NCBI RefSeq assembly: GCF_001552715.1
Contig: NZ_BCRS01000059.1
Coordinates: 1-32,984 of the forward strand
Direction: 5' to 3'
DNA from: Mycolicibacterium vaccae NBRC 14118 = CIP 105934
Lineage (GTDB): Bacteria > Actinomycetota > Actinomycetes > Mycobacteriales > Mycobacteriaceae
Length of the DNA: 32,984 nt
The notes below the pieces were generated by a model, which was given only the letters and a program-made list of their open reading frames with translations, made no database searches and was not told where the DNA came from. Of the stretch, positions 16,207 to 25,920 are shown in pieces (positions within the stretch are counted from its first letter, which is position 1; the number at the start of each line of letters is the position of its first letter). The position numbers were made by a program, and so were the translations under genes.

Positions 16207-17784
16207 TTGACCGAGACGGTGCAGCAGCTACTGCGGGAGCGGGTGGACAGCGACGGCATCGCGGTGACCCACGAGGGCCGCACCTGGACCTGGCGAGAGC
16301 ACCTCGACCAGGCTGCCGCCCAGGCGGCCGCGCTGATCGGCGCGGCAGACCCGGACCGCCCGCTGCACGTCGGGGTGCTGCTCGGCAACACTCCCGACAT
16401 GCTCACCGCGATGGCCGCGGCGGGCCTCGGCGGCTACGTCGTGTGCGGCATCAACAACACCCGCCGCGGCGAGTCGCTGGCCCGCGACATCCGTCGGGCC
16501 GACTGCCAGTTCCTGCTCACCGACGGCTCCCATCGGGGTCTGCTCGACGGTCTGGACCTGACCGGGGTGCGGGTCTTCGAGGTCGGCACGCCGGAGTGGA
16601 CGGCACTCACCGCGCAGGCCGGGCCCCTGACTCCGCACCGCGAGGTCACCGCCACCGACACCTTCATGCTGATCTTCACCTCCGGCACCAGCGGCGACCC
16701 GAAAGCCGTGAAGATGATGCACGCGATGGTGCTGCTGGCCGGCGCAGCGCTGGTGAGCCGGTACCAGCTGAGCCCCGACGACGTGTGTTACCTGTCCATG
16801 CCGCTCTTCCACAGCAACGCGGTGCTCGCCGGCTGGGCGGTGGCGGTCAACGCGGGCGCCGCGATGGCGCCCGCGCAGTTCAGCGCGTCGCGCTTCCTCG
16901 ACGATGTGCGTCGGTACGGCGTCACGTACATGAATTACGTCGGCAAGCCCCTGGCCTACATCCTGGCCCGCCCGGAGCGACCCGACGACGTCGACAACCC
17001 CCTGCGGGTGGCGTTCGGCAACGAGGCGACCGACCGCGACATCGCCGAGTTCTCCCGCCGGTTCGGGTGCCAGGTCTGGGACGGCTTCGGGTCCACCGAG
17101 AACGCGGTGACGATCACCCGCGAGGACGGTTGCCCGCCCGGCTCCATCGGCAAGGGCTTTCCCGGAGTGGCCATCTACCACTCCGAGACGCGCACCGAGT
17201 GCGCGGTCGCCCGGTTCGACGAACACGGCGCGCTGTGCAACGCCGACGACGCGATCGGGGAGTTGGTCAACACCCAGGGCGCGGGCATGTTCGCGGGCTA
17301 CTACAACGATCCGGACGCCACCGACGATCGGATGCGTCACGGCATGTTCTGGTCCGGCGACCTGGCCTACCGCGACGCCGACGGCTGGATCTACCTCGCC
17401 GGCCGGACCGCCGACTGGATGCGGGTGGACGGCGAGAACTTGACTGCGGCGCCTATCGAGCGGATCCTGATCAGGCAGCCGGCGGTCAGCATGGTGGCGG
17501 TCTACCCGGTGCCCGACGAATTCGTCGGCGACCAGGTGATGGCCGCGATCGTGCTGCAGGACGACGCGACGCTGACCCCGGACGAATTCGCCCGATTCCT
17601 CGACGAGCAACCGGACCTGTCGCCGAAGGCCTGGCCGCGCCATGTGTGGGTCGCCGAGGACCTGCCCAGCACCGCGACCAACAAGGTGCTCAAGCGCGAG
17701 CTCGTCGCGATGGGGACCGAACCGGCTGGCCGCACGCTGTGGCGCCGCGACGGCAAGACCTACCTGGCGGTGGCTCAGGAATAG
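16207..17784 (+). CDS. FadD-type acyl-CoA synthetase (ANL superfamily)
   Basis: A 525-residue adenylate-forming enzyme expected to activate a carboxylic acid with ATP and join it to CoA. Motif A3 is IFTSGTSGDPKAVKMMH (P-loop). DGFGSTENAVTITR is the A5 region with the acyl-binding turn. The A7/A8 hinge reads WSGDLAYRDADGWIYLAGRTADWMRVDGENL, and the late Lys lies in STATNKVLKREL (A10). The start is TTG 16207, 9 bases after GGGAGGG (16191-16197). It resembles mycobacterial FadD1/FadD17-type proteins, which I cannot tell apart by eye; the substrate (fatty acid or steroid side chain) is unknown. It probably answers to the divergent TetR gene. Confidence 0.9.
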   Translation: MTETVQQLLRERVDSDGIAVTHEGRTWTWREHLDQAAAQAAALIGAADPDRPLHVGVLLGNTPDMLTAMAAAGLGGYVVCGINNTRRGESLARDIRRADCQFLLTDGSHRGLLDGLDLTGVRVFEVGTPEWTALTAQAGPLTPHREVTATDTFMLIFTSGTSGDPKAVKMMHAMVLLAGAALVSRYQLSPDDVCYLSMPLFHSNAVLAGWAVAVNAGAAMAPAQFSASRFLDDVRRYGVTYMNYVGKPLAYILARPERPDDVDNPLRVAFGNEATDRDIAEFSRRFGCQVWDGFGSTENAVTITREDGCPPGSIGKGFPGVAIYHSETRTECAVARFDEHGALCNADDAIGELVNTQGAGMFAGYYNDPDATDDRMRHGMFWSGDLAYRDADGWIYLAGRTADWMRVDGENLTAAPIERILIRQPAVSMVAVYPVPDEFVGDQVMAAIVLQDDATLTPDEFARFLDEQPDLSPKAWPRHVWVAEDLPSTATNKVLKRELVAMGTEPAGRTLWRRDGKTYLAVAQE

Positions 17785-17823
17785 CGGGCCCCGAACGGGC
17801 GTTTAGGCTGCTGGCGGTTGACC

Positions 17824-17832
17824 TGGCATAAT
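17824..17832 (+). promoter_or_regulatory. Extended -10 promoter for rpmE
   Basis: TGGCATAAT is an extended -10 (TGN plus CATAAT). Upstream only a weak TTAGGC (17803-17808) could act as -35. The predicted start near 17839 gives a leader of about 80 bases to ATG 17919. Confidence 0.5.
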
Positions 17833-17918
17833 TGACCGCCGTCACCTCGGTTCCGGTTCACGCCGCAGCCTCCCGGTACGGGAAGGGCGACCCGGACCCC
17901 ACGATCGAAGAGGAAACC

Positions 17919-18143
17919 ATGAAATCAGGCATTCATCCTGACTACGTCGAGACCACTGTGCTGTGTGGTTGTGGTGCGAGCTTCACCACCCGCAGCACCA
18001 AGCAGAGCGGAAACATCACTGTCGAGGTCTGCTCGCAGTGCCACCCGTTCTACACCGGCAAGCAGAAGATCCTCGACAGTGGCGGCCGCGTCGCACGCTT
18101 CGAGAAGCGCTACGGCAAGCGCAAGACGACTGCCGACCAGTAG
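17919..18143 (+). CDS. rpmE: Ribosomal protein bL31, zinc-binding type
   Basis: A 74-residue large-subunit protein located at the central bridge between subunits. Cys16, Cys18, Cys38 and Cys41 (LCGCG ... VCSQC) form the zinc site, so this is the C+ form. Mycobacteria that also carry a Zn-independent copy elsewhere switch under zinc starvation; no such copy is in this window. ATG 17919 is chosen over upstream in-frame codons because GAAGAGG (17907-17913) precedes it and the protein then starts MKSGIHPDY, as in other L31 proteins. It is followed by a strong hairpin before prfA. Confidence 0.96.
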   Translation: MKSGIHPDYVETTVLCGCGASFTTRSTKQSGNITVEVCSQCHPFYTGKQKILDSGGRVARFEKRYGKRKTTADQ

Positions 18144-18150
18144 CCGTCCG

Positions 18151-18194
18151 AACGGCGCCCGCTCTGTTGCTCAGGCACAGGCCGGGCGCCGTTT
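18151..18194 (+). terminator. Hairpin between rpmE and prfA
   Basis: AACGGCGCCCG (18151-18161) pairs with CGGGCGCCGTT (18183-18193), 11 perfect base pairs with a 21-base loop, ending in TTT. It likely ends or attenuates rpmE transcripts before prfA. Confidence 0.7.
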
Positions 18195-18233
18195 CGCGCA
18201 CCGGGGTGGACACAGGACAGTAGAGGAGGCGAG

Positions 18234-19307
18234 ATGACCGAGGCCGCACCGGCGATCGAGGCGATTCTCGCCGAGTACGCCGAGCTGGAACAGCGCCTCT
18301 CCGACCCTGAGCTGCACGCCGACGCGGGCACCGCCCGCAAGGTGGGCCGGCGGTTCGCCCAGGTGTCGCCGATCGTCGCGACCTACCGCAAGCTCGAGGC
18401 CGCCCGCGGTGACCTGGAGGCGGCACGTGAACTCGTCGCCGACGACTCCTCCTTCGCCGCCGAGGTCGACGAACTCGCCGCCAAGGTGACCGAGCTGGAC
18501 ACCCAGCTGACCGACCTGCTGGCCCCGCGCGATCCGCACGACGCCGACGACATCGTGCTGGAGGTCAAATCCGGCGAGGGCGGCGAGGAATCCGCGCTGT
18601 TCGCCGCGGACCTGGCCCGGATGTACATCCGCTACGCCGAGCGGCACGGCTGGACGGTCACGATGCTGGGGGAGACCACCTCCGACCTCGGCGGCTACAA
18701 GGACGCGACGCTGTCGATCGCCAGCAAGGGCGACTCCGCCGACGGGGTGTGGTCGCGGTTGAAGTTCGAGGGCGGCGTGCACCGCGTGCAGCGGGTCCCC
18801 GTCACCGAATCGCAGGGCCGGGTGCACACCTCGGCCGCCGGGGTGCTGGTCTACCCCGAGCCCGAGGAAGTCGAACAGGTCCAGATCGACGAGTCCGATC
18901 TGCGCATCGACGTGTACCGCAGCTCAGGCAAGGGCGGCCAGGGAGTCAACACCACCGACTCCGCGGTGCGCATCACCCATCTGCCCACCGGCATCGTCGT
19001 GACCTGCCAGAACGAGCGGTCCCAGTTGCAGAACAAGGCGCGGGCCATGCAGGTGCTCGCCGCGCGGCTGCAGGCGCTCCAGGAGGAGCAGGCGCAGGCC
19101 GACGCGTCGGCGGACCGGGCCAGCCAGATCCGCACCGTCGACCGCAGCGAGCGGATCCGCACGTACAACTATCCGGAGAATCGGATCGCCGACCACCGGA
19201 TCAACTACAAGGCGCACAACCTCGACCAGGTGCTCGACGGCGACCTCGACCCGCTGTTCGACGCGCTCGCCGCGGCGGACCGGCAAGCGCGGTTGCAGAA
19301 CACGTGA
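18234..19307 (+). CDS. prfA: Peptide chain release factor 1
   Basis: Recognises UAG and UAA in the ribosomal A site and triggers peptide release. There are 357 residues. PVT at 189-191 ([12 protein letters not shown]) is the PxT stop-codon-reading tripeptide that separates RF1 from RF2. GGQ at 234-236 ([12 protein letters not shown]) is the catalytic loop whose Gln is methylated by the next gene product. The N-terminal coiled domain and the C-terminal [15 protein letters not shown] are typical. ATG 18234 has a very good ribosome site, AGAGGAGG at 18222-18229. Its stop overlaps the prmC start (GTGA). Confidence 0.97.
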   Translation: MTEAAPAIEAILAEYAELEQRLSDPELHADAGTARKVGRRFAQVSPIVATYRKLEAARGDLEAARELVADDSSFAAEVDELAAKVTELDTQLTDLLAPRDPHDADDIVLEVKSGEGGEESALFAADLARMYIRYAERHGWTVTMLGETTSDLGGYKDATLSIASKGDSADGVWSRLKFEGGVHRVQRVPVTESQGRVHTSAAGVLVYPEPEEVEQVQIDESDLRIDVYRSSGKGGQGVNTTDSAVRITHLPTGIVVTCQNERSQLQNKARAMQVLAARLQALQEEQAQADASADRASQIRTVDRSERIRTYNYPENRIADHRINYKAHNLDQVLDGDLDPLFDALAAADRQARLQNT

Positions 19308-20158
19308 ACGTAGCCGACCGGCCGGTGACGATGCGTCAGATGATCGACGACGCCGCCGAGGTGCTGGCCTCGGCCGGCGTCGGGTCGCCGAGGGTCGACG
19401 CCGAACTGCTGGCCGCGCACGTGGCGGGAACCCAGCGCGGCCGGGTCGCCTTCGTCACCCCCGACGACGGCTTCGCCGCGCGCTTCCGAGCCCTGGTGGC
19501 CCGCCGGGCCGAACGCGTGCCGCTGCAACACCTCACCGGTACGGCGGCGTTCGGACCTGTCACCGTGCACGTCGGTCCCGGCGTGTTCATTCCCCGCCCC
19601 GAAACCGAGGCGCTTCTGGAATGGGCTCTCGCGCAACAACTTCCGGAGAATCCCCGGATAGTCGACCTGTGCACCGGGTCCGCGGCGCTGGCCCTGGCGC
19701 TGTCTGCCGGGTTCCCGGCCGCGACCGTCACCGCGGTCGACGACTCCGACGCCGCGCTGGCCTACGCGCGGCGCAACACCGAAGGCACGCCGGTGACGGT
19801 GGTGCGCGCCGACGTCACCGCAGGCAACGTGCTCAGCGAGTTCGACGGCACTGTCGACCTGCTCGTCGCCAACCCGCCCTACATTCCGGCCGACGCCCGG
19901 CTCGAACCAGAGGTGGCCGAGCACGACCCGGCCCACGCGCTGTTCGGCGGGCCGGACGGGATGGTGGTGATCGACCGGATCGTCGACGTCGCGGCCCGGC
20001 TGTTGCGTCCCGGCGGACGCTGCGCGGTCGAGCACGACGACACCACCTCGGAGCGCACCGTCGCGGCGTTCACCGACTCCGGTCGGTTCGTCGACGTCAC
20101 CGCCCGACACGACCTCACCGGCCGGCCCCGCTTCGTGACCGCGGTGCGGGCCGGGTGA
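19304..20158 (+). CDS. prmC: Release factor glutamine methyltransferase
   Basis: SAM-dependent N5-methylation of the Gln in the GGQ loop of RF1/RF2, which raises termination efficiency. The 284-residue protein has an N-terminal helical domain for the release factor, [15 protein letters not shown], the SAM loop [16 protein letters not shown] and the diagnostic NPPYIP at 190-195. The glycine-rich SAM motif has Ser-Ala where many homologues have Gly-Ser-Gly. GTG 19304 overlaps the prfA stop by 4 bases, so enzyme and substrate are translated together. Older annotations call it hemK. Confidence 0.95.
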   Translation: MNVADRPVTMRQMIDDAAEVLASAGVGSPRVDAELLAAHVAGTQRGRVAFVTPDDGFAARFRALVARRAERVPLQHLTGTAAFGPVTVHVGPGVFIPRPETEALLEWALAQQLPENPRIVDLCTGSAALALALSAGFPAATVTAVDDSDAALAYARRNTEGTPVTVVRADVTAGNVLSEFDGTVDLLVANPPYIPADARLEPEVAEHDPAHALFGGPDGMVVIDRIVDVAARLLRPGGRCAVEHDDTTSERTVAAFTDSGRFVDVTARHDLTGRPRFVTAVRAG

Positions 20159-20203
20159 GAGGCTGACCCACGTGACCCAGCGAGAAGCGAAGGCGGATCG
20201 CAG

Positions 20204-20866
20204 ATGACCGAGATGTTCGACTGCACGGATCCGGCGCAACGCGAGACCGGGATCGCGTCGGCGGTCAGCGCCCTCAAGGGTGGACGCCTGGTCGTGATGC
20301 CGACCGACACCGTCTACGGGATCGGCGCCGATGCGTTCGACGGCGAAGCGGTCGCGGCGCTGCTGGCGGCCAAGGGCCGTGGACGGAACATGCCGGTGCC
20401 GGTGCTCGTCGGTTCCTGGCACACCATCCAGGGGCTGGTCTACTCGGTGCCCAACAGCGCCAGGGAACTGATCCGTGCGTTCTGGCCCGGGGCGCTGAGC
20501 CTTGTGGTCCACCAGGCGCCGTCGCTGCAGTGGGACCTCGGCGACGCGAACGGCACCGTGATGCTGCGGATGCCGCTGCACCCGGTCGCGATCGATCTGC
20601 TGCGCGAGGTCGGCCCGATGGCGGTCTCCAGCGCCAACATCTCCGGAATGCCCGCCGCGGTCACCGCCGCGCAGGCCCGGGAGCAGCTGGGCGACCTCGT
20701 CGAGGTCTACCTCGACGGCGGCCCCGCCCAGCAGCAGGCCGCGTCCACCATCGTCGACCTCACCGGCGCGCATCCGCGCGTGCTGCGGGAGGGCCCGGTG
20801 ACGATCGCGGCGATCGCCGACGTCCTGGGCGTCGACGCCTCGACCCTCAGTCCGCTCCCGGATTGA
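20204..20866 (+). CDS. tsaC: L-threonylcarbamoyladenylate synthase
   Basis: Makes threonylcarbamoyl-AMP from threonine, bicarbonate and ATP, the first step of the t6A modification at position 37 of ANN-decoding tRNAs. The 220-residue protein has the YrdC/Sua5 fold: GGRLVVMPTDTVYGIGADAF near the N-terminus, KGRGRNMPVPVLVG (substrate pocket), FWPGALSLVVHQ, VMLRMPLHP and AVSSANISGMPA. It lacks the C-terminal domain of Sua5 proteins, so it is the short TsaC type, though M. tuberculosis annotation (Rv1301) often says Sua5/YwlC. ATG 20204 follows AAGG at moderate distance. The Thr substrate links it loosely to the thr operon upstream. Confidence 0.93.
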   Translation: MTEMFDCTDPAQRETGIASAVSALKGGRLVVMPTDTVYGIGADAFDGEAVAALLAAKGRGRNMPVPVLVGSWHTIQGLVYSVPNSARELIRAFWPGALSLVVHQAPSLQWDLGDANGTVMLRMPLHPVAIDLLREVGPMAVSSANISGMPAAVTAAQAREQLGDLVEVYLDGGPAQQQAASTIVDLTGAHPRVLREGPVTIAAIADVLGVDASTLSPLPD

Positions 20867-20879
20867 TCTGGAATTCTTC

Positions 20880-22097
20880 GTGTATCTGGGTTCAGTGACC
20901 GAGACCGTCGCGCAGGCGGGGGAGGGCCTCTTGGCGCTCTCCGACCGCGGGGCCGGGGTCCCGCTGCGCGAACTCGCGTTGGTCGGGCTGACCGCGGCGA
21001 TCATCACCTACCTGGCCACCGGATGGGTGCGGGTGCTCGCGACGCGCTGGGGAGCGGTCGCCTACCCCCGGGAACGCGACGTGCACCTGCAGCCGATCCC
21101 GCGCATGGGCGGCCTGGCGATGTACGTCGGCGTCGTCGCCGCGGTGCTGCTGGCCTCGCAGCTGCCCGCCCTCACCCGCGGCTTCGTGTACTCGTCGGGG
21201 ATCCCGGCGGTCGTCGTCGCCGGCGGACTGATCATGGTGGTCGGACTCATCGACGACCGGTGGGGCCTCGACGCACTGACCAAGTTCGCAGGCCAGATCA
21301 CCGCCGCGAGCGTGCTGGTGACCATGGGCGTGGCCTGGAGCGTGCTCTACATCCCGATCGGCGGGGTCGGCACCATCGTGCTCGACCAGGTCGGGTCCAT
21401 CCTGCTGACGCTGGCGTTCACCGTCGCGCTGGTCAACGCGATGAACTTCGTCGACGGCCTCGACGGGCTGGCCGCCGGCCTCGGCCTGATCACCGCGTCG
21501 GCCATCTGCATGTTCTCGGTCGGGCTGCTGCGCGACCACGGCGGCGACGTGCTGTTCTACCCGCCCGCGGTGATCTCGGTGGTGCTGGCCGGGGCCTGCC
21601 TGGGGTTCCTGCCGCACAACTTCCACAAGGCGCGGATCTTCATGGGCGACTCCGGCTCGATGCTGATCGGGCTGATGCTGGCCGCCGCATCGACCACCGC
21701 CGCCGGCCCCATCTCGCAGACCGCCTACGGCGCCCGCGACGTGTTCGCGCTGCTCTCGCCGTTCCTGCTGGTGATCGCGGTGGTCCTGGTGCCCGCGCTG
21801 GACATGCTGCTGGCCATCATCCGGCGCACCCGCAAGGGCCTGAGTCCGTTCAGTCCCGACAAGATGCACCTGCACCACCGTCTGCTGGAGATCGGCCACT
21901 CACACCGGCGCGTGGTGCTGCTCATCTACCTGTGGGTCGGCATCGCCGCGCTGGGAGCCGCAAGCACGATCTTCTTCGATCCCCGGCACACCGCCGCGGT
22001 CATGGCGGGCGCGGTCGTGATCGCGATCGTGGTCACTCTGATCCCGTTGCTGGGACGCCGCAATGACGCACCGGACGAGGTGTACGACAAAAAGTAG
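20880..22097 (+). CDS. wecA: Decaprenyl-phosphate GlcNAc-1-phosphate transferase
   Basis: Transfers GlcNAc-1-phosphate from UDP-GlcNAc to decaprenyl phosphate, the first step of the linker joining arabinogalactan to peptidoglycan. It is a 405-residue multi-pass membrane protein of the MraY/WecA family (Rfe, Rv1302 in M. tuberculosis). Signatures are PRMGGLAMY, GLIDDRWGLD (acidic pair), NAMNFVDGLDGLAAG, FMGDSGSMLIGL and the His cluster PDKMHLHHRLL. About eleven hydrophobic segments are visible. The start is GTG 20880, 13 bases after tsaC; it gives an N-terminus close in length to M. tuberculosis Rfe, while GTG 20895 is an alternative. It ends at a hairpin before the atp leader. Confidence 0.95.
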   Translation: MYLGSVTETVAQAGEGLLALSDRGAGVPLRELALVGLTAAIITYLATGWVRVLATRWGAVAYPRERDVHLQPIPRMGGLAMYVGVVAAVLLASQLPALTRGFVYSSGIPAVVVAGGLIMVVGLIDDRWGLDALTKFAGQITAASVLVTMGVAWSVLYIPIGGVGTIVLDQVGSILLTLAFTVALVNAMNFVDGLDGLAAGLGLITASAICMFSVGLLRDHGGDVLFYPPAVISVVLAGACLGFLPHNFHKARIFMGDSGSMLIGLMLAAASTTAAGPISQTAYGARDVFALLSPFLLVIAVVLVPALDMLLAIIRRTRKGLSPFSPDKMHLHHRLLEIGHSHRRVVLLIYLWVGIAALGAASTIFFDPRHTAAVMAGAVVIAIVVTLIPLLGRRNDAPDEVYDKK

Positions 22098-22098
22098 T

Positions 22099-22118
22099 AG
22101 GGCCTCTTTTAGGGCCCT
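22099..22118 (+). terminator. Possible weak terminator after wecA
   Basis: AGGGCC and GGCCCT pair over a T-rich 8-base loop directly after the wecA stop. Only six pairs and no U-run, so termination is uncertain. Confidence 0.4.
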
Positions 22119-22376
22119 CACCATGTGTTAGGGTTTCATGAGAACCTAAAAGACCTCACGGGTTGCCGGCCTCCGGGCGGTTCGATGGCATCGATCAGAG
22201 CATCGCCCCGGCTGGCATGACGACCGACATTCAGACCACATTTCGACCAAAACAGGGAGCAACCCCTTGGGTGATTCCAGCGCGCCCGACGCCCTCCGAT
22301 ACGCTACGGGCGCCACGCACAGGAACCGCGGGACGACCCCATCGATGCTTGACGACCGCCGGATTGAGGTGAAGCA
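22119..22376 (+). promoter_or_regulatory. Leader/promoter region of the ATP synthase operon
   Basis: This ~258-base gap has no gene. It holds an imperfect dyad, TTAGGGTT...AACCTAA (22128-22149), that contains a TANNNT element (TAGGGT, 22129-22134). A second -10-like TACGCT lies at 22300-22305. Neither has a good -35, so the exact start of atp transcription cannot be fixed. GAGGTGA (22366-22372) is the ribosome site for atpI. Confidence 0.45.
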
Positions 22377-22823
22377 GTGACGACGCCAGCGCAAGACGCG
22401 CCGTTGGTGTTCCCGTCCGTTGCTTTCCGGCCTGTTCGTCTGCTGATCGTGTGCCTCGCGCTGACCGCGGTCGCGCTGCTGGCCTCGGGGTTCACCGGCA
22501 ACATCCTCTTCGGCGCATTCTTCGGTGTCGGCCTCGGTCTGGGACTGGTCAACGCACTTCTGGTGCGTCGGGCCGTCGAGTCCATCACCGCCGAGGAACA
22601 CCCCCTGAAGAAGAAGATGGCGGTGAACTCGGCCACCCGCCTGCTGGTCATCACCGCCATCGCTCTCACCGTCGCATTCGTCTTCCGGCAACACGGCGGC
22701 CTCGCCGTGCTCTTCGGGCTGGCGATCTTCCAGGCGCTGCTCGTGATGAGCACGAGCATCCCGGTGATGAAGAAGATCCGCCGCGACGGACTCAACGTGC
22801 TCGACACGGATTCGAAGGATTGA
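22377..22823 (+). CDS. atpI: AtpI-like ATP synthase-associated membrane protein
   Basis: A 148-residue protein with four hydrophobic segments (about residues 20-40, 43-64, 86-104 and 108-127) and a basic loop, [18 protein letters not shown]. It matches the conserved membrane protein preceding atpB in mycobacteria (Rv1303) by position and layout. AtpI proteins elsewhere assist assembly of the c-ring or act in ion handling; here that role is inferred from context, since sequence similarity to classical AtpI is low. GTG 22377 has GAGGTGA (22366-22372) upstream. It is the first gene of the atp operon. Confidence 0.8.
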   Translation: MTTPAQDAPLVFPSVAFRPVRLLIVCLALTAVALLASGFTGNILFGAFFGVGLGLGLVNALLVRRAVESITAEEHPLKKKMAVNSATRLLVITAIALTVAFVFRQHGGLAVLFGLAIFQALLVMSTSIPVMKKIRRDGLNVLDTDSKD

Positions 22824-22833
22824 TCTGAGCTAC

Positions 22834-22875
22834 ATGAACCGGCTGGACTCAATGGAGAGAAGACAGGGACGATGA
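22834..22875 (+). CDS. Possible 13-codon mini-ORF overlapping the atpB start
   Basis: ATG AAC CGG through CGA TGA encodes [13 protein letters not shown]. Its stop overlaps the atpB start codon as ATGA. This could couple atpB translation to an upstream ribosome. Its own ribosome site is weak (AAGGAT about 15 bases upstream), so it may be chance. Confidence 0.2.
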   Translation: MNRLDSMERRQGR

Positions 22876-23642
22876 CCGAATCCATCCTCGCCGCAGAGGA
22901 AGGTGGCGCCGCCATCCACGTCGGGCATCACACGATGGTGTTCGAGTTGTTCGGCATGACGTTCAACGGCGACACGATCCTGGCCACCGCGGTCACCGGG
23001 TTGATCGTCATCGCACTGGCGTTCTACCTGAAGTCCAAGGTCACCTCGACGGGCGTGCCCGGCGGCGTGCAGCTGTTCTGGGAAGCGCTGACCATCCAGA
23101 TGCGCCAGCAGATCGAAGGCTCGATCGGCATGAAGGTGGCGCCGTTCGTGCTGCCGCTGTCGGTCGCGATCTTCGTGTTCATCCTGATCTCCAACTGGCT
23201 GGCGGTCCTGCCGTGGCAGTACGGCGGTTCGGACGGCGCCGCAGGCGAGCTGTACAAGCCGCCGGCATCCGACATCAACTTCGTGCTCGCGCTGGCTCTG
23301 TTCGTGTTCATCTGCTACCACGCCGCAGGCATCTGGCGTCGCGGCATCATCGGGCACCCGATCAAGGTCGTCAAGGGACACGTCGCGTTCCTCGCGCCGA
23401 TCAACATCGTCGAGGAACTCGCGAAGCCCATCTCGCTGGCACTGCGACTTTTCGGCAACATCTTCGCCGGCGGCATCCTGGTGGCGCTCATCGCGATGTT
23501 CCCCTGGTACATCCAGTGGTTCCCGAACGCTGTGTGGAAGACCTTCGACTTGTTCGTCGGCCTGATCCAGGCGTTCATCTTCTCGCTGCTGACGATCCTG
23601 TACTTCAGCCAGTCGATGGAACTGGACCACGACGACCATTAA
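22872..23642 (+). CDS. atpB: ATP synthase Fo subunit a
   Basis: Membrane stator subunit forming the two proton half-channels against the c-ring. The 256-residue protein has five to six transmembrane segments. The essential Arg is Arg192 in [15 protein letters not shown], and [17 protein letters not shown] follows on the last helix. The N-terminal outside segment ([18 protein letters not shown]) is typical of mycobacteria. ATG 22872 follows AGGGA. The C-terminus, ELDHDDH, and stop are encoded by the first copy of a 16-base unit repeated three times after the gene. Confidence 0.96.
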   Translation: MTESILAAEEGGAAIHVGHHTMVFELFGMTFNGDTILATAVTGLIVIALAFYLKSKVTSTGVPGGVQLFWEALTIQMRQQIEGSIGMKVAPFVLPLSVAIFVFILISNWLAVLPWQYGGSDGAAGELYKPPASDINFVLALALFVFICYHAAGIWRRGIIGHPIKVVKGHVAFLAPINIVEELAKPISLALRLFGNIFAGGILVALIAMFPWYIQWFPNAVWKTFDLFVGLIQAFIFSLLTILYFSQSMELDHDDH

Positions 23643-23678
23643 GAGCGACGACCATTAAGCAAGACGACCGCTAAGAGC
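23631..23678 (+). repeat. Three tandem 16-bp repeats spanning the atpB stop codon
   Basis: GACGACCATTAAGAGC (23631-23646), GACGACCATTAAGCAA (23647-23662) and GACGACCGCTAAGAGC (23663-23678) lie head to tail. The first encodes the last residues DDH and stop of AtpB. A further half-match (ACCGCTAAG) ends near 23699. Slippage at the gene end is the simplest origin. Confidence 0.9.
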
Positions 23679-23691
23679 ACTGACGCAGTAA

Positions 23692-24024
<333 letters not shown>

Positions 24025-24033
24025 TCCACCGGC

Positions 24034-24534
24034 ATGGGTGAACTCACCACATCTATCGTCGCCGCCGAAGAAGGCGGAGGGACCAGTAACTTCCTGATCC
24101 CCAACGGCACCTTCTTCGCCGTGCTGCTCATCTTCCTGATCGTGCTCGGCGTGATCTCGAAATGGGTTGTGCCGCCGATCAGCAAGGTCCTGGCCGAGCG
24201 CGAGGCGATGCTGGCCAAGACCGCCGCGGACAACCGCAAGTCGGCCGAACAGGTCGCAGCGGCACAGGCGGATTACGAGAAGACAATGGCCGACGCCCGC
24301 AGCGAGGCTTCGTCGATCCGCGATGAGGCCCGTGTCGCGGGTCGCCAGGTGGTCGACGAGAAGCGGTCGGCGGCCAGTGGCGAGGTCGCCGAGACGCTGA
24401 GCGCCGCGGACCAGCAGTTGTCGCAACAAGGTTCGGCCGCTCGGTCGGATCTGGAGTCCTCCGTCGACGGCCTGTCCGCGACGCTGGCCAGCCGGATCCT
24501 GGGCGTCGACGTGAATTCAGGTGGGAGTCGTTAG
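24034..24534 (+). CDS. atpF: ATP synthase Fo subunit b
   Basis: Peripheral-stalk subunit holding F1 against rotation. The 166-residue protein has one N-terminal transmembrane helix ([20 protein letters not shown], residues ~27-46), then a long charged helix ([26 protein letters not shown]...) suited to a coiled coil with its partner. In mycobacteria the partner is the b' part of the fused b-delta protein encoded next. ATG 24034 follows atpE after 9 bases, and the stop is immediately followed by the next ATG. Confidence 0.95.
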   Translation: MGELTTSIVAAEEGGGTSNFLIPNGTFFAVLLIFLIVLGVISKWVVPPISKVLAEREAMLAKTAADNRKSAEQVAAAQADYEKTMADARSEASSIRDEARVAGRQVVDEKRSAASGEVAETLSAADQQLSQQGSAARSDLESSVDGLSATLASRILGVDVNSGGSR

Positions 24535-25872
24535 ATGTCGATCTTCATCGGACAGCTGATCGGCTTCGCCGTCATCGTGTTCATCATCGTCAAGTGGGTC
24601 GTGCCCCCTGTGAAGGGGCTGATGCAGCGCCAGCAGGAGGCGATCCGGGTCGCGCTCGCCGAGAGTGCCGAGGCCAGCAAGAAGCTCGCCGACGCCGACG
24701 CGATGCACGCCAAGGCGGTCGAGGACGCGAAGGCGGCGGGGGCCAAGGTCGCCGAGGAAGCACGCCAGGACTCGGAGCGGATCACCTCACAGCTGGCCGA
24801 GCAGGCCGACGCCGAGGCCGAGCGGATCAAAGCCCAAGGTGCCCAGCAGGTTCAGCTGATGCGTCAGCAACTCATCCGGCAGCTGCGCAGCGGCCTCGGT
24901 GAGGAATCGGTGGAGAAGGCCGCGGAGATCGTCCGCAACTACGTCTCCGATCCGGCCGCGCAGTCGTCGACCGTGGATCGGTTCCTGGACGAGCTGGATG
25001 CGATGGCTCCGTCCTCCGCGGTGCTGGAGGCCGGTGCGACGCTGAACCTGCGCGCCGCGAGCCGTGAAGCGCTGGCCGAGCTGGTCAAGAAGTTCGAGTC
25101 GCTCGCCGAGGGCGCCGACGCCGCAAGCCTGGCCACCCTCGCCGACGATCTCTCGGCGGTGGCCACGCTGCTGCTGGACCAGACGACGCTGAACAAGCAT
25201 CTGGCCGAGCCCGCCGAGGACGCCTCGGCCAAGGAGCGGTTGGTCGACCGGTTGTTCGATGGCAAGGTCGACGCCGCGACACTGGATCTGCTGAAGACCG
25301 CTGTGGCGCAACGCTGGTCCACCGAGGCGAACCTGATCGACGGAATCGAACACGTCGCCAGGCTGGCGCTGCTGGTCCGCGCCGAGCGTGACGGCCAGAG
25401 CGAAGAGGTCGAGGACCAGCTGTTCCGGTTCAGCCGCGTGCTCGACTCGCAGCCCGAGCTGAGCCGGCTGCTGACCGACACCGTGGTGCCCGCCGAAAAG
25501 CGCGTGGCGCTGCTGTCGAAGATTCTCGACGGCGGCGACGGGGTCAACGACACCGTCAAGGCCCTGCTGATCCAGACGGTCGAACTGCTGCGCGGCGAAA
25601 CCGCCGACTCCGCGGTCAACGACCTGGCGGAGCTTGCGGTCGCCCGGCGCGGTGAGGCCGTCGCCGAGGTCACCGCCGCAGCCGACCTCTCCGATGCGCA
25701 GCGCACCCGGTTGACCGAGGTGCTCAGCCGGATCTACGGCACCCCGGTGTCGATCCAGCTCGAGGTCGACCCCGAGGTCCTCGGTGGGCTCCTGATCATG
25801 GTCGGTGACGAGGTCATCGACGGCTCCATCTCTTCGCGGTTGGCCGCGGCCCGCACCGGGCTGCCGGACTGA
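24535..25872 (+). CDS. atpH: ATP synthase fused b-delta subunit
   Basis: A 445-residue fusion. Residues 1-~165 are a second b-type subunit with a membrane helix ([21 protein letters not shown]) and a long charged helix. Residues ~170-445 are delta (OSCP), which caps the F1 alpha subunits; the end [28 protein letters not shown] is the classic delta signature. This fusion is characteristic of mycobacteria and their relatives. The join lies in the ASREALAEL region. ATG 24535 directly abuts the atpF stop, with GGTGGGAG upstream. Confidence 0.96.
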   Translation: MSIFIGQLIGFAVIVFIIVKWVVPPVKGLMQRQQEAIRVALAESAEASKKLADADAMHAKAVEDAKAAGAKVAEEARQDSERITSQLAEQADAEAERIKAQGAQQVQLMRQQLIRQLRSGLGEESVEKAAEIVRNYVSDPAAQSSTVDRFLDELDAMAPSSAVLEAGATLNLRAASREALAELVKKFESLAEGADAASLATLADDLSAVATLLLDQTTLNKHLAEPAEDASAKERLVDRLFDGKVDAATLDLLKTAVAQRWSTEANLIDGIEHVARLALLVRAERDGQSEEVEDQLFRFSRVLDSQPELSRLLTDTVVPAEKRVALLSKILDGGDGVNDTVKALLIQTVELLRGETADSAVNDLAELAVARRGEAVAEVTAAADLSDAQRTRLTEVLSRIYGTPVSIQLEVDPEVLGGLLIMVGDEVIDGSISSRLAAARTGLPD

Positions 25873-25920
25873 CCGCCCCAGAACTCGCGCAGTAACAACA
25901 CAAAGGCAGGACGAAAAGCC

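Noticed and set aside
17785..17823. A terminator hairpin after the acyl-CoA synthetase (GCCC...GGGC)
   Set aside because: Only four to five pairs can form; too weak to annotate.
19205..21007. A 600-codon minus-strand frame opposite prfA, prmC and tsaC
   Set aside because: Same reason: composition of a complement shadow and complete overlap with well-identified genes.
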